Shown here one piece after another: positions 55,941 to 64,000 of a DNA stretch of 64,000 nt. Origin of the DNA: Diplocloster agilis (GTDB lineage: Bacteria > Bacillota > Clostridia > Lachnospirales > Lachnospiraceae); the NCBI RefSeq assembly GCF_019042275.1, contig NZ_JAHQCW010000017.1, forward strand, positions 41,597-105,596, in the 5' to 3' direction. The notes below the pieces were generated by a model, which worked only from the letters and a program-made list of their open reading frames with translations, was not told where the DNA came from and made no database searches. Position 1 is the first letter of the stretch. Each line of letters opens with the position of its first letter. Both the position numbers and the translations under genes were made by a program.

Positions 55941-56789
55941 ATGATCAAGCCCATTTATGTGGATACATTAACCCAGACAATCAAAGAAATGTGTATAAAA
56001 GTAAATCATTACCTGTCCGAGGACATGACCGCGGCCATGAAACAAGCCGCGGAGACAGAAGAATCCCCGCTGGGAAAACAAATCCTTAACCAGCTCCAGG
56101 AGAACCTGGCCATTGCGGGAGAGGAGATGATTCCTATCTGCCAGGACACCGGCATGGCCGTCATCTTTTTGGAGGTAGGTCAGGATGTGCATTTTGAAGG
56201 CGGTAATGTGGAAGAAGCCGTCAATGAAGGCGTCCGCCAGGGATACGAGGAAGGATTTTTAAGAAAATCAGTGGTAGGTGATCCGATCATTCGGGAAAAT
56301 ACCAGGGACAACACTCCGGCGGTGATCCATTACAGCATAGTCCCCGGTGACTGTGTGAAGATTACAGTTGCTCCGAAAGGGTTCGGCAGCGAAAATATGA
56401 GCAGAGTATTCATGTTGAAACCTGCCGACGGGATCGAAGGGGTCAAGCGCGCCATACTCCAGTCGGTGAAAGACGCCGGGCCGAATGCCTGCCCTCCCAT
56501 CGTTGTCGGCGTGGGGATCGGCGGAACCTTTGAAAAATGCGCGCTGTTATCGAAAAAAGCTTTGACCAGAGAAGTGGGCAGCCATTCCTCCATTCCCTAT
56601 GTAAGAGAATTGGAAGAAGAAATGTTGTCTGAAATCAATACATTGGGAATAGGGCCGGGAGGCTTGGGCGGATCGACCACTGCGCTGGCCGTTAATATTG
56701 AAACCTATGCCACACATATCGCAGGTCTGCCGGTAGCGGTGAATATCTGCTGTCATGTAAACAGGCATATAGTTCGGACACTGTCATAA
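55941..56789 (+). CDS. Fumarate hydratase class I, alpha subunit
   Basis: 282 residues from ATG 55941 (ACGGAGG, eight bases upstream). The upstream extension to 55809 falls in the palindrome and is not used. Iron-sulfur ligands are expected in PICQDTGMAVIFLEVG and NACPPIVVGVGIGGTFEKCA, and ENTRDNTPAVIHY and GLGGSTTALAVNIETYATH are family signatures. The enzyme interconverts fumarate and malate with a 4Fe-4S cluster in the cytosol; sequence alone cannot exclude L-tartrate dehydratase (TtdA), a close relative. The beta subunit follows after 27 bases. Confidence 0.9.
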   Translation: MIKPIYVDTLTQTIKEMCIKVNHYLSEDMTAAMKQAAETEESPLGKQILNQLQENLAIAGEEMIPICQDTGMAVIFLEVGQDVHFEGGNVEEAVNEGVRQGYEEGFLRKSVVGDPIIRENTRDNTPAVIHYSIVPGDCVKITVAPKGFGSENMSRVFMLKPADGIEGVKRAILQSVKDAGPNACPPIVVGVGIGGTFEKCALLSKKALTREVGSHSSIPYVRELEEEMLSEINTLGIGPGGLGGSTTALAVNIETYATHIAGLPVAVNICCHVNRHIVRTLS

Positions 56790-56816
56790 TATACGGAGGA
56801 AAGGTAGAGCGAAAAG

Positions 56817-57359
56817 ATGAACAGACAAATACAATCGCCATTAACAGCTGATGAGGCTGCCTCTTTAAAAGCAGGAGATTATGTATACATAACCGGAACG
56901 ATCTATACGGCCAGAGACGCCGCCCATAAAAGAATGCAGGAAGCGCTGGAAAGAGGAGAAAGTCTCCCGATACCCCTAGAAAACCAGATGATCTATTATA
57001 TGGGGCCGTCTCCTGCGCGGAAGGGAAGGCCCATCGGTTCCGCGGGACCCACCACCGCCGGAAGAATGGACCGCTATACGCCGGCTCTTCTGGATCTGGG
57101 CTTAAAGGGAATGATCGGCAAAGGCAAGCGGACACAGGAAGTCAAAGACGCCATCGTACGGAACAAAGCGGTATATTTTGCGGCGGTTGGCGGCGCGGGC
57201 GCTCTGTTGTCAAAATGTATACAGAATTCCGAAGTGGTTGCTTATGAAGATCTGGGAACAGAGGCGGTACGAAAATTAGAAGTAAAAGATTTTCCCGTAA
57301 TCGTGGTGATCGACAGCGCGGGAAGAGACCTGTACGAAGAAACCGGAAGACAGGAATAG
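56817..57359 (+). CDS. Fumarate hydratase class I, beta subunit
   Basis: 180 residues, the normal size for the beta (C-terminal) subunit. Family marks: GDYVYITGTIYTARDAAHKR, IYYMGPSPARKGRPIGSAGP and TTAGRMDRYTPALLDLGLKG, and AVYFAAVGGAGALLSKCI. It works with the alpha subunit encoded just before it. In Clostridia the pair makes the oxygen-sensitive fumarase of the branched or reductive TCA route. Confidence 0.92.
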   Translation: MNRQIQSPLTADEAASLKAGDYVYITGTIYTARDAAHKRMQEALERGESLPIPLENQMIYYMGPSPARKGRPIGSAGPTTAGRMDRYTPALLDLGLKGMIGKGKRTQEVKDAIVRNKAVYFAAVGGAGALLSKCIQNSEVVAYEDLGTEAVRKLEVKDFPVIVVIDSAGRDLYEETGRQE

Positions 57360-57442
57360 GTTCGTAATCTGTTTACATTGCACGCAAAAATGTATATACT
57401 TAAATCAAATTGTGGATAACCTTGAAAATCTGGAAAGGGACT

Positions 57443-58414
57443 GTGGAAAATCAAAAAATGAGAGCAAGACGCAGTTTGATAAAAAAACGAATATGGATCG
57501 GTTGTCTGCTTATCGCATCTGTCATCAGTACCGGCTGCAATCAGCAAAACGCTGCCGCGGCAACGCCAAAAGTTGAGAGCGCGAAGTCCTCAGACGCTGC
57601 TGCCTTGAGAGACTCGACCCCAGTGGTCTTACAACCTGAGGCCCCCGGTACCAATACGATCGGTAATGAAAAAGCGTCAATCGATATTTCTAATATAACA
57701 AAGGGATATATTGTGGTGTCCTATAAGGGGAATAATGAAAAAGTTCGTTTTCAGGTTCAGTATGAGAGCGAGGACCCCTATACTTACCGGCTCAATTCCT
57801 TTGAAGACGCGGTGTTTCCCCTGACCCGGGGAGACGGAAACTATAAGTTTACCGTTTATGAAAATGTGTCGGGAGACGAGTACGCCACCGCATTTGAGGG
57901 AAAGAGTGAAGTCACCCTGGAAAATGAATTTCTGCCTTTCCTGTATCCAAACCAGTATGTAAAATACGATCAGGATACCCAGGCGGTTGCGCTGGGGCAG
58001 AAATTGGTAAAGGAAGCCACCGACGATCTGGACGCGTTAGCGAAGATTTATGACTATGTGGTAGGCAATATTGACTATGATTATGATAAGGCTGAGAATG
58101 TGGCCAGCGGCTACCTGCCGGTGATCGACCAGGTGCTGGACGAAAAAAAAGGAATCTGTTTTGATTACGCGGCGGTTATGACCTGCATGCTCAGGACCCA
58201 GCGGATTCCCACCCAGCTGGTAGTTGGCTATTCCGGAACGGTATACCATGCATGGATTAGTGTTTATATAGATGGAGTGGGATGGATACACGATATTATC
58301 CGCTTCGATGGTAAAGAATGGGTGCGCATGGACCCCACCTTAGCGTCCACGAATAAAAAGGCGGAGAAAACGGTGGAGAACAGCGGAAATTATCGGGCAA
58401 TGTATTACTATTGA
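57443..58414 (+). CDS. Transglutaminase-like lipoprotein
   Basis: About 323 residues from GTG 57443, or 318 from ATG 57458; the ribosome site AAAGGG fits neither perfectly. The signal sequence KRIWIGCLLIASVISTGCNQ ends in a lipobox STGC. A beta-rich region (about 80-170) precedes the transglutaminase-like core: KKGICFDYAAVMTCMLRTQR (catalytic Cys), YSGTVYHAWISVYIDGVGWI (His) and EWVRMDPTL (Asp). Such exported proteins act as proteases or cross-linkers of surface proteins; substrate unknown. It precedes the pilus-like operon by 53 bases and may be part of it. Confidence 0.82.
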   Translation: MENQKMRARRSLIKKRIWIGCLLIASVISTGCNQQNAAAATPKVESAKSSDAAALRDSTPVVLQPEAPGTNTIGNEKASIDISNITKGYIVVSYKGNNEKVRFQVQYESEDPYTYRLNSFEDAVFPLTRGDGNYKFTVYENVSGDEYATAFEGKSEVTLENEFLPFLYPNQYVKYDQDTQAVALGQKLVKEATDDLDALAKIYDYVVGNIDYDYDKAENVASGYLPVIDQVLDEKKGICFDYAAVMTCMLRTQRIPTQLVVGYSGTVYHAWISVYIDGVGWIHDIIRFDGKEWVRMDPTLASTNKKAEKTVENSGNYRAMYYY

Positions 58415-58467
58415 CCGCAGGATTCGAAGATTGATAAGTTCGAAATATAGAGAAAGAGGAGAGCGTC

Positions 58468-59511
58468 ATGGGAAAACAAAAAAAGAAATTGCTTTCCAAC
58501 CGGGAAACGGCAGCTTTTTGCGCACAGTTGTCCCTTCTTCTGAAAGCGGGAATCTCAATACCGGAAGGGATTGCCATTCTATGTGAGGATGAGAAAGAGG
58601 GAAAGCTAAGCCTGCTGTTACAGTTGAGGGAATCCCTGGAAGATGGTAAATCTTTGTCGGCGGCTATAGAGGAAACCGGTCACTTTCCGGAATATCTCAT
58701 ACATATGATGGCCATCGGAGAGACCAGCGGACGGATGGAAGAAGTGCTGGATTCCCTCAGTTCCTATTATGAGAGAAATGAAGAGGTTTCCGATACCATC
58801 CGCAGCGCGGTAACCTATCCGCTGATGATGATCGTCATGATGTTAGCTGTCATTCTGGTTGTGGTCATCAAGGTGCTTCCTATTTTCGAAAGTGTATTCC
58901 GCGAATTGGGCGGTGAGATGTCCGGCTTCGCCAGGGGCGCCATGCATCTGGGAACCATCATCAGCCGATATTCCGTTTGGATCGTGGCGGTTGTGGTTCT
59001 TCTGGCGCTGCTGTTTTTTATCCTGCGGGCATTGCCGGGCGGGCAGAAGATTTTGTCTTTGATATTTGAAAAATGTTTCCCTAAAATTTCCTCCGCTATG
59101 TCGGTCTGGCGTTTTTCTTCGGCTATGGCCTTAATGATGGAGAGCGGGATCGAAATGGAAAAGTCGCTGGAATTGACGGAAGACCTTACCGGTTCCGAAT
59201 CCATGAAGACGAAGATAGGTTTATTGAAAGAAGAGGTATCCCAGGGGAAAATGTTCTCCGAGGCTGTAGTGGAACACCAGGTATTTTCCGGTTTATATGG
59301 AAAAATGATTACCGTCGGAGCTTCTACCGGTATGACCGATGACGTCATGCAGAGAATTGCCGCAGAATATGAAGAAGATTTGGAGAGAAGGATAGAACGC
59401 CTGATCTCTGTCATAGAACCTACGCTGGTTATTCTGCTGTCGCTGGTGGTAGGCATGATATTATTGTCCGTCATGCTTCCGCTGATTGGAATTATGTCCG
59501 CGATCGGATAG
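58468..59511 (+). CDS. GspF/PilC-family inner-membrane platform protein
   Basis: 347 residues. Two GspF domains: the first NRETAAFCAQLSLLLKAGIS with EDGKSLSAAIEETGHFPEYL, the second WRFSSAMALMMESGIEMEKS with GKMFSEAVVEHQVFSGLYGK. Three membrane segments lie near 115-135, 170-190 and 320-345. It is the platform for a type IV pilus or type II secretion-like machine. It heads an operon of four small single-span proteins and a PilT-like ATPase. Confidence 0.9.
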   Translation: MGKQKKKLLSNRETAAFCAQLSLLLKAGISIPEGIAILCEDEKEGKLSLLLQLRESLEDGKSLSAAIEETGHFPEYLIHMMAIGETSGRMEEVLDSLSSYYERNEEVSDTIRSAVTYPLMMIVMMLAVILVVVIKVLPIFESVFRELGGEMSGFARGAMHLGTIISRYSVWIVAVVVLLALLFFILRALPGGQKILSLIFEKCFPKISSAMSVWRFSSAMALMMESGIEMEKSLELTEDLTGSESMKTKIGLLKEEVSQGKMFSEAVVEHQVFSGLYGKMITVGASTGMTDDVMQRIAAEYEEDLERRIERLISVIEPTLVILLSLVVGMILLSVMLPLIGIMSAIG

Positions 59512-59525
59512 GAGTGAAGAGATAG

Positions 59526-59867
59526 ATGAATAAAAGCCTGTATGGTAAAAAAAAGAAACTGCCGTTTTCTATAAACACCATGATTACCGGAATCCTGTTT
59601 CTGGCTTTTTTGGGTTGTATCCTGTACGGGTTCAACGATGTCTCCTCTTCCGCAAAAGAACAGCAGCTTCAGATTGCCCAAAAAGCGGTGGAGAGAGCGG
59701 CGGTTCAGTGTTATGCCATCGAAGGGCGGTATCCTCCTGATCTGTCTTATCTGGAGAGCCATTACGGTATTATCCTGGATACCGATCATTTTTTATACCA
59801 TTATGAACGGTTCGGATCGAATCTGATGCCGGAGATCAAAGTTTTTGAACTGGAACAGGGGGAATGA
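59526..59867 (+). CDS. Small single-span protein of the pilus-like operon (113 aa)
   Basis: N-terminal basic segment, one membrane span (residues about 18-36, NTMITGILFLAFLGCILYGF), then a helix (AKEQQLQIAQKAVERAAVQC), and a C-terminal part with YAIEGRYPPDLSYLESHYGI, a phrase typical of pilin-like proteins (the helix-YPxxL pattern). No GFTLIE-type cleavage site. Probably a minor pilin or pseudopilin; inferred from the helix, the RYPPDLSYL phrase and the operon. Confidence 0.65.
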   Translation: MNKSLYGKKKKLPFSINTMITGILFLAFLGCILYGFNDVSSSAKEQQLQIAQKAVERAAVQCYAIEGRYPPDLSYLESHYGIILDTDHFLYHYERFGSNLMPEIKVFELEQGE

Positions 59868-59871
59868 TATT

Positions 59872-60363
59872 TTGAAAAGAAATGCACATATTGTGGATAT
59901 TATTTTCATCCTGTCCCTGTTCTGCATCTTTACGGCCAGCGCGCTTCTGGTCGTGCTGATGGGCGCCGATGTCTATCAGGGAATAACCAAAGATATGGAT
60001 CACAACTACAGCAGCAGAAGTTCGATATCCTATGTGACGGAAAAGATCCGCCAGCATGACAGCGAGGGACAGATTTTCGTCGGAGACCTGGAAAATGAGC
60101 CGGCGCTGATTCTGACCCAGAATTATAATAATGATACCTATGAAACCTGGATCTACCGGGACGGAAACCATCTCAAAGAAATCATGGTGGCAGCCGGTAC
60201 ACAGGTAAATCCCGGAGATGGACAGGAGTTAATGGAAGTCACGGACTTTCAACTGGAAGCCGCAGATCAGAGTATCCGGATCGCCGCCGCCGACGGGGAA
60301 GGAAAATGGTCCGAAAGCATGGTGTATGTCCAGTGCGGCCCGGTTAAGATGCGGGAAGGCTGA
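59872..60363 (+). CDS. DUF4860-like single-span protein (163 aa)
   Basis: The start TTG 59872 lies nine bases after AGGGGG; 59845 is an in-frame but unsupported alternative. One membrane span (IVDIIFILSLFCIFTASALL) is followed by MGADVYQGITKDMDHNYSSR, then extracytoplasmic beta-rich sequence (RSSISYVTEKIRQHDSEGQI). This is the pattern of DUF4860. It seems to be a pseudopilin-like component of the operon; its last part is not recognised. Confidence 0.65.
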   Translation: MKRNAHIVDIIFILSLFCIFTASALLVVLMGADVYQGITKDMDHNYSSRSSISYVTEKIRQHDSEGQIFVGDLENEPALILTQNYNNDTYETWIYRDGNHLKEIMVAAGTQVNPGDGQELMEVTDFQLEAADQSIRIAAADGEGKWSESMVYVQCGPVKMREG

Positions 60364-60433
60364 ACATAAAGCATATAGGTATATCTGAAGGCGTTTGCTA
60401 TATGCGCGGAATAACGCAAACATGGAGATAAGA

Positions 60434-60853
60434 ATGAGAAGAAAAGCGTCGAAAACAAAGATGTTTTTATTGGAATTTATAATTATAATCCTGTTTTTTT
60501 CACTGGCGGCTACGGTGTGCGTGCGTATTTTCGTCAACGCGAAACTAACCAGTGTACAAAGCAGCAGGCTCACAGGCGCGGTATTGAAGGTCCAGGAAGC
60601 GGCGGAAAATTTCAAAGCCGTGGATGGGGATGCGGACCGGTTGGCAAAAGAGCTGGATGGAATTCTGGAAGGACAGAACGTGATTGTTTATTATGATACG
60701 GATTGGAAACCGGCGGCAGGGCAGACAGATGACAATTACCGAATGGACATCCAATTAGACAGGGATCAGAATCTGATAACCGCCGTCATCGTTATGAGCC
60801 ATGCGCAGGATGAAATATACCGTTTGAAAATCCAGAAAGTTACCGATGCTTAG
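60434..60853 (+). CDS. Pseudopilin-like protein (139 aa)
   Basis: ATG 60434 follows GGAG by six bases; farther in-frame starts are weaker. The N-terminus KTKMFLLEFIIIILFFSLAA has a hydrophobic stretch with Glu at a position like +5 of type IV pilins (MFLLE), but the residue before the stretch is Lys in place of Gly. An amphipathic helix then runs through SSRLTGAVLKVQEAAENFKA. Likely a pilin-like or pseudopilin subunit with non-standard processing. Confidence 0.6.
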   Translation: MRRKASKTKMFLLEFIIIILFFSLAATVCVRIFVNAKLTSVQSSRLTGAVLKVQEAAENFKAVDGDADRLAKELDGILEGQNVIVYYDTDWKPAAGQTDDNYRMDIQLDRDQNLITAVIVMSHAQDEIYRLKIQKVTDA

Positions 60854-60867
60854 AACAGGAGGTCGCC

Positions 60868-61323
60868 ATGCTTCGTAAAAGAGGTGCCGGAGGAATCGGT
60901 CTTGGGGCAGTTTCCATACTGGCCGTGTTTGTTGTATTATGTATGACTGTATTTTCGATACTATCCTTTACGTCCGCCAGAGCGGATCAAAAGCTTTCGG
61001 AAAAGAATGCGAAGGCGGTACAGGAATACTATCAGGCGGAGTCAAAAGCGGAAGAACAGTTAGGGGCCCTGCTAAGAGAAAAGAATATTGAAGATTTACT
61101 GACGCTGGCCGCTCAGGATGGATGTGATATTACAAATGACGGGCAGAATCATTATATAAGTTATGTGATACAGGTGAATGAAATCCAGGACCTGTATGTG
61201 GAAATAGCCCTGTCCGGCGCAAATCAGGACATACCCCGGGGACACTGGTCCAAACAAAAGTGGGAAATCCGAGTGACGGAGCCGGAACAGCCTGACGAGA
61301 AACTGAATGTTTTAAAGAGGTAA
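60868..61323 (+). CDS. Single-span protein of the pilus-like operon (151 aa)
   Basis: ATG 60868 follows AGGAGG. Basic N-terminus with a membrane span (AVSILAVFVVLCMTVFSILS), then a long helix rich in Q, E, A and K (SEKNAKAVQEYYQAESKAEE) and a C-terminal beta part (ISYVIQVNEIQDLYVEIALS). No standard prepilin cleavage motif. It fits a minor-component role next to PilT-like ATPase. Between it and the ATPase gene are imperfect repeats of TATACCT(G/A)TATGC. Confidence 0.6.
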   Translation: MLRKRGAGGIGLGAVSILAVFVVLCMTVFSILSFTSARADQKLSEKNAKAVQEYYQAESKAEEQLGALLREKNIEDLLTLAAQDGCDITNDGQNHYISYVIQVNEIQDLYVEIALSGANQDIPRGHWSKQKWEIRVTEPEQPDEKLNVLKR

Positions 61324-61411
61324 TATACCTGTATGCCCAAAAGACAGGACTAATTAAGGAGACACCCTACGGGTATACCTATATGCTCAAAAACCAGAAT
61401 AGGAAAGGGGA

Positions 61412-62479
61412 ATGAATATGGATGTCCACCAGATATTGGAAGCGGCGGCGCGAAAAAACGCTTCAGATATTTTTATTATAGCCGGTCTTCCTGTGTCTAT
61501 AAAATTAAACGGTCATATTGAACGTACCGATACGGATAAATTAAAACCTGATGATACCAACCGGATACTGATGGAGATTTACCAGATCAGCGGCCGCAGT
61601 CCGAAGCTTATGGAGGAGACCGGGGACGACGATTTCTCCTTCTCCATTCCGGGCGTCGCCCGTTTCCGGGTCAGCGTCTATCAGCAGCGGGGTTCCTTAG
61701 CGGCGGTGATCCGCGTGGTAGCCTTTGATCTGCCTGATCCGAAGGTATTGGGCATTCCTGACATGGTAGTGGAACTGGGAATGAAGAAGAAAGGATTAAT
61801 TCTGGTTACCGGACCCGCTGGAAGCGGAAAATCCACGACGCTGGCCTGCATGATCGACCGGATTAACCATCAGGCCAACAGACATGTGATTACACTGGAA
61901 GATCCCATTGAATATCTGCATCGCCATGATAACAGTATCATCAGCCAGCGGGAGATCGCTACGGATACCAAAAGTTATACGGTGGCCTTACGGGCGGCGC
62001 TGAGGCAGTCGCCGGATGTTATCTTATTAGGGGAAATGCGGGACTTTGAGACTATGAGTATTGCTATGACCGCGGCGGAGACAGGGCATCTGATCATCTC
62101 GACGCTGCATACCATGGGCGCGGTGAATACCATAGACCGGATTATTGATGAGTTTCCGCCAAGCCAGCAGCATCAGATCCGGGTTCAGCTGGCTATGGTG
62201 TTAGAAGCGGTCGTGTCCCAGCAGCTGGTTCCTACCGTAGACGGCGCTGTGGTTCCGGCGGTAGAGATCATGGTGTGTAATACGGCGGTTCGGAATCTGA
62301 TCCGGGAATCCAAGACACATCAGATCGACTCCGTGATCGCCACATCGGCGCAGGAAGGGATGATTACGATGGATGCCAGCCTGCTTTCCCTGTATGGAAA
62401 AGGAATCATCGACCGGAAACAGGCCCTGGCCTACAGCATGGCTCCGGAAATGATGGAAAAAAGATTAAATCGCGTCTGA
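61412..62479 (+). CDS. PilT-like secretion/retraction ATPase
   Basis: 355 residues; ATG 61418 is an alternative start. Walker A VTGPAGSGKSTTLACMIDRI; ITLEDPIEYLHRH is the Asp box; Walker B region VILLGEMRDFETMSIAMTA; and the His box AAETGHLIISTLHTMGAVNT. Also GVARFRVSVYQQRGSLAAVI typical of PilT. The length matches PilT. PilT retracts type IV pili. With no PilB/GspE seen in the window, this ATPase might power assembly instead; that is inference. Confidence 0.93.
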   Translation: MNMDVHQILEAAARKNASDIFIIAGLPVSIKLNGHIERTDTDKLKPDDTNRILMEIYQISGRSPKLMEETGDDDFSFSIPGVARFRVSVYQQRGSLAAVIRVVAFDLPDPKVLGIPDMVVELGMKKKGLILVTGPAGSGKSTTLACMIDRINHQANRHVITLEDPIEYLHRHDNSIISQREIATDTKSYTVALRAALRQSPDVILLGEMRDFETMSIAMTAAETGHLIISTLHTMGAVNTIDRIIDEFPPSQQHQIRVQLAMVLEAVVSQQLVPTVDGAVVPAVEIMVCNTAVRNLIRESKTHQIDSVIATSAQEGMITMDASLLSLYGKGIIDRKQALAYSMAPEMMEKRLNRV

Positions 62480-62549
62480 AAATATTGGTTTCATAACGAA
62501 AGAAAAATAGTAGCGCTGGAAAAAGCGATAACAAAGGTGATAAGAGAAG

Positions 62550-63266
62550 ATGAAAAGAATAATGCTGATGGTTCTTCGGAATCTGTTGTTTGCTCCTTTT
62601 TGGTTTATCCAGGTATGCTGGTATGGGAGCCATATAGACCGGTATTCGGAAGAACAGAGATTTGCGCTGTTAAAAAAGGTAACCATCCACGCGAACAAAG
62701 GCGGGAGAGTGAAAATAGAGCCTCACGGATTGGAGAATCTGCCGGAAAAAAACGGATTTATACTCTATCCGAATCATCAGGGTATGTATGATGTACTCTC
62801 TTTTTTGGAATGCTGCCCCAGACCATTTTCCGTAGTGATGAAAAAAGAACTGGTAAAAGTACCGTTCCTGAAACAGATCTTCCGGGTAATGGAAGCGATC
62901 CCTATGGACAGGGACGATCTTAAGCAATCCATGAGAGTGATCCTGCAGGTGGCTCAGGAAGTGAAAGAAGGGCGCAATTATCTGATCTTTGCCGAGGGAA
63001 CCCGTTCCAGAGACGGTAATCATCTGCTCCCTTTTAAAGGAGGCAGCTTTAAAAGCGCCGTCAGGGCACAGTGTCCCATCGTCCCGGTTGCCATCATGAA
63101 TTCATATCTGCCCTTTGACACGAATTCCATAAAAAAAGTGACGGTTCCTGTCTATTTTTTGCCTCCGCTATACTATGAGGATTATAAAAATCTAAAAACA
63201 ACAGAAATTGCTGAAATTGTAAGAGAAAAAATAGAAAAAGCCATTGACAAAGCCGGTTATAATTAG
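62550..63266 (+). CDS. plsC: 1-acyl-sn-glycerol-3-phosphate acyltransferase (PlsC family)
   Basis: 238 residues. The acyltransferase HX4D block is YPNHQGMYDVLSFLE and the second block is FAEGTRSRDGNHLLPFKGGS. N-terminal hydrophobic segment (LMVLRNLLFAPFWFIQVCWY) gives membrane association. It adds the second acyl chain to lysophosphatidic acid in phospholipid synthesis. Genes of this family are often near the origin in Lachnospiraceae; here it ends the operon region before the tRNA-Ser gene. Confidence 0.92.
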   Translation: MKRIMLMVLRNLLFAPFWFIQVCWYGSHIDRYSEEQRFALLKKVTIHANKGGRVKIEPHGLENLPEKNGFILYPNHQGMYDVLSFLECCPRPFSVVMKKELVKVPFLKQIFRVMEAIPMDRDDLKQSMRVILQVAQEVKEGRNYLIFAEGTRSRDGNHLLPFKGGSFKSAVRAQCPIVPVAIMNSYLPFDTNSIKKVTVPVYFLPPLYYEDYKNLKTTEIAEIVREKIEKAIDKAGYN

Positions 63267-63328
63267 TATAATAATTTCTGCGTCACCGACGTGATGCATA
63301 CAATATCATATGAAAAATACCGAATTCA

Positions 63329-63416
63329 GGAGAAATACTCAAGTGGCTGAAGAGGCGCCCCTGCTAAGGGTGTAGGTCGTTTGCGCGGCGCGAGGGTTCA
63401 AATCCCTCTTTCTCCG
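63329..63416 (+). tRNA. tRNA-Ser(GCT)
   Basis: 88 bases with acceptor GGAGAAA/TTTCTCC, a long variable arm, anticodon loop CTGCTAA (anticodon GCT) and T loop TTCAAAT. No encoded CCA (GTTCC follows). It lies 43 bases before the rRNA promoter. Confidence 0.95.
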
Positions 63417-63458
63417 TTCCGTTTTTTCAGAAGATTATTTTTTTGCGGAAAATTGGTG

Positions 63459-63487
63459 TTGACAGAGAATAACGTCGATGCTATAAT
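63459..63487 (+). promoter_or_regulatory. rRNA promoter P1
   Basis: Consensus TTGACA (63459-63464), 17 bases, TATAAT (63482-63487). One of the strongest promoter matches in the window, about 310 bases before the 16S start. Confidence 0.9.
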
Positions 63488-63538
63488 GTAATTCCAGCCG
63501 CGAACAAATAATGTACAGAAATAAGTACAAAAAAACGG

Positions 63539-63567
63539 TTGACAGTGATTAAGAGATGTGATATTCT
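63539..63567 (+). promoter_or_regulatory. rRNA promoter P2
   Basis: TTGACA (63539-63544), 17 bases, TATTCT (63562-63567). Tandem P1-P2 promoters are usual for rRNA operons. Confidence 0.8.
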
Positions 63568-63799
63568 ATCAAAGTTGCGTCTGACAAAATCAGACAAGCA
63601 GCGCCCGATGAACATTGATAACTAAACAGTGAAACAACCCTGAAAATTCTAAAAAAGAATTTCAGAAACGAACGCTTTCTTATTATAGAAGCAACCTGAT
63701 GCAAAAGCAATTTTGCGAAGGAAGCGGAAGAATGAGAAGCAACCTTAAAACAGTATGACGGAAAGATAGCTAGTAGTTATCTTGACGGAATCAAACACT

Positions 63800-64000
<201 letters not shown>

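Overview
The window is a piece of a low-to-moderate GC Firmicutes chromosome, most likely Lachnospiraceae (Clostridium cluster XIVa). Three things point there: the gene order around the replication origin, the DUF3881/DUF4446/soj/spo0J neighbourhood, and the 5' end of a 16S rRNA gene at the right edge with a Lachnospiraceae-like start. It has two parts: an integrative and conjugative element (ICE) covering about 1-27,400, and core chromosome around oriC from about 27,400 to 64,000.

ICE (1 to ~27,400, every gene on the minus strand, so transcription runs right to left). In transcription order it carries a small protein, mini-ORFs, ParA, ParB, a lipoprotein, a 1,406-residue thioester/Cna-B surface adhesin, a 30-residue membrane peptide, several small unknown proteins, a 2,894-residue methylase/SNF2-helicase protein, a DUF3848-like protein, a Toprim primase-like protein, a YodL/DUF3846-like protein, a strong oriT candidate (nested inverted repeats at 5060-5156), a DUF3789-like peptide, MobC, a MOBP-type relaxase, PcfB, an ArdC-like protein, and the VirD4/TraG coupling protein, which is cut by the left window edge. 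The layout is that of Tn1549-like/CTn ICEs. The type IV secretion core (VirB4, VirB6 and so on), the integrase and the left attachment site must lie left of base 1. The right end is unusual. The host tRNA-Arg(CCT) gene is broken in its anticodon loop (27,395-27,434) behind an intact host promoter, and a complete second tRNA-Arg(CCT) with a different acceptor stem lies 65 bp downstream, apparently supplied by the element.

Origin region (27,500-49,200). Leftward from the origin run rpmH, rnpA, yidD, yidC, jag, mnmE, mnmG and rsmG, then (after two genes of uncertain role) soj, spo0J, DUF4446 and DUF3881, with two perfect parS sites upstream of soj. Rightward run dnaA, dnaN, yaaA, recF, gyrB and gyrA. 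DnaA boxes lie on both sides of dnaA, which suggests a bipartite oriC of the Bacillus type. Forks leave this point in both directions and nearly all genes are co-directional with them.

Right arm (49,200-64,000). A patatin-like lipase faces a DUF2975/XRE-regulator pair and a DUF4153 membrane protein. Then come an interrupted DUF255 (YyaL-like) thioredoxin-domain gene, a two-subunit class I fumarase, a transglutaminase-like lipoprotein, a compact type IV pilus-like operon (GspF/PilC platform, four small single-membrane-segment proteins, PilT-like ATPase), a PlsC acyltransferase, tRNA-Ser(GCT), and tandem rRNA promoters leading into 16S rRNA.

The most notable non-coding structures are two very long hairpins (32,813-32,978 and 55,631-55,906), a three-stem structured element inside the ICE (18,889-19,019), repeated GCGCA-stem hairpins on both sides of dnaN, and the tRNA fragment/replacement pair at the ICE end.
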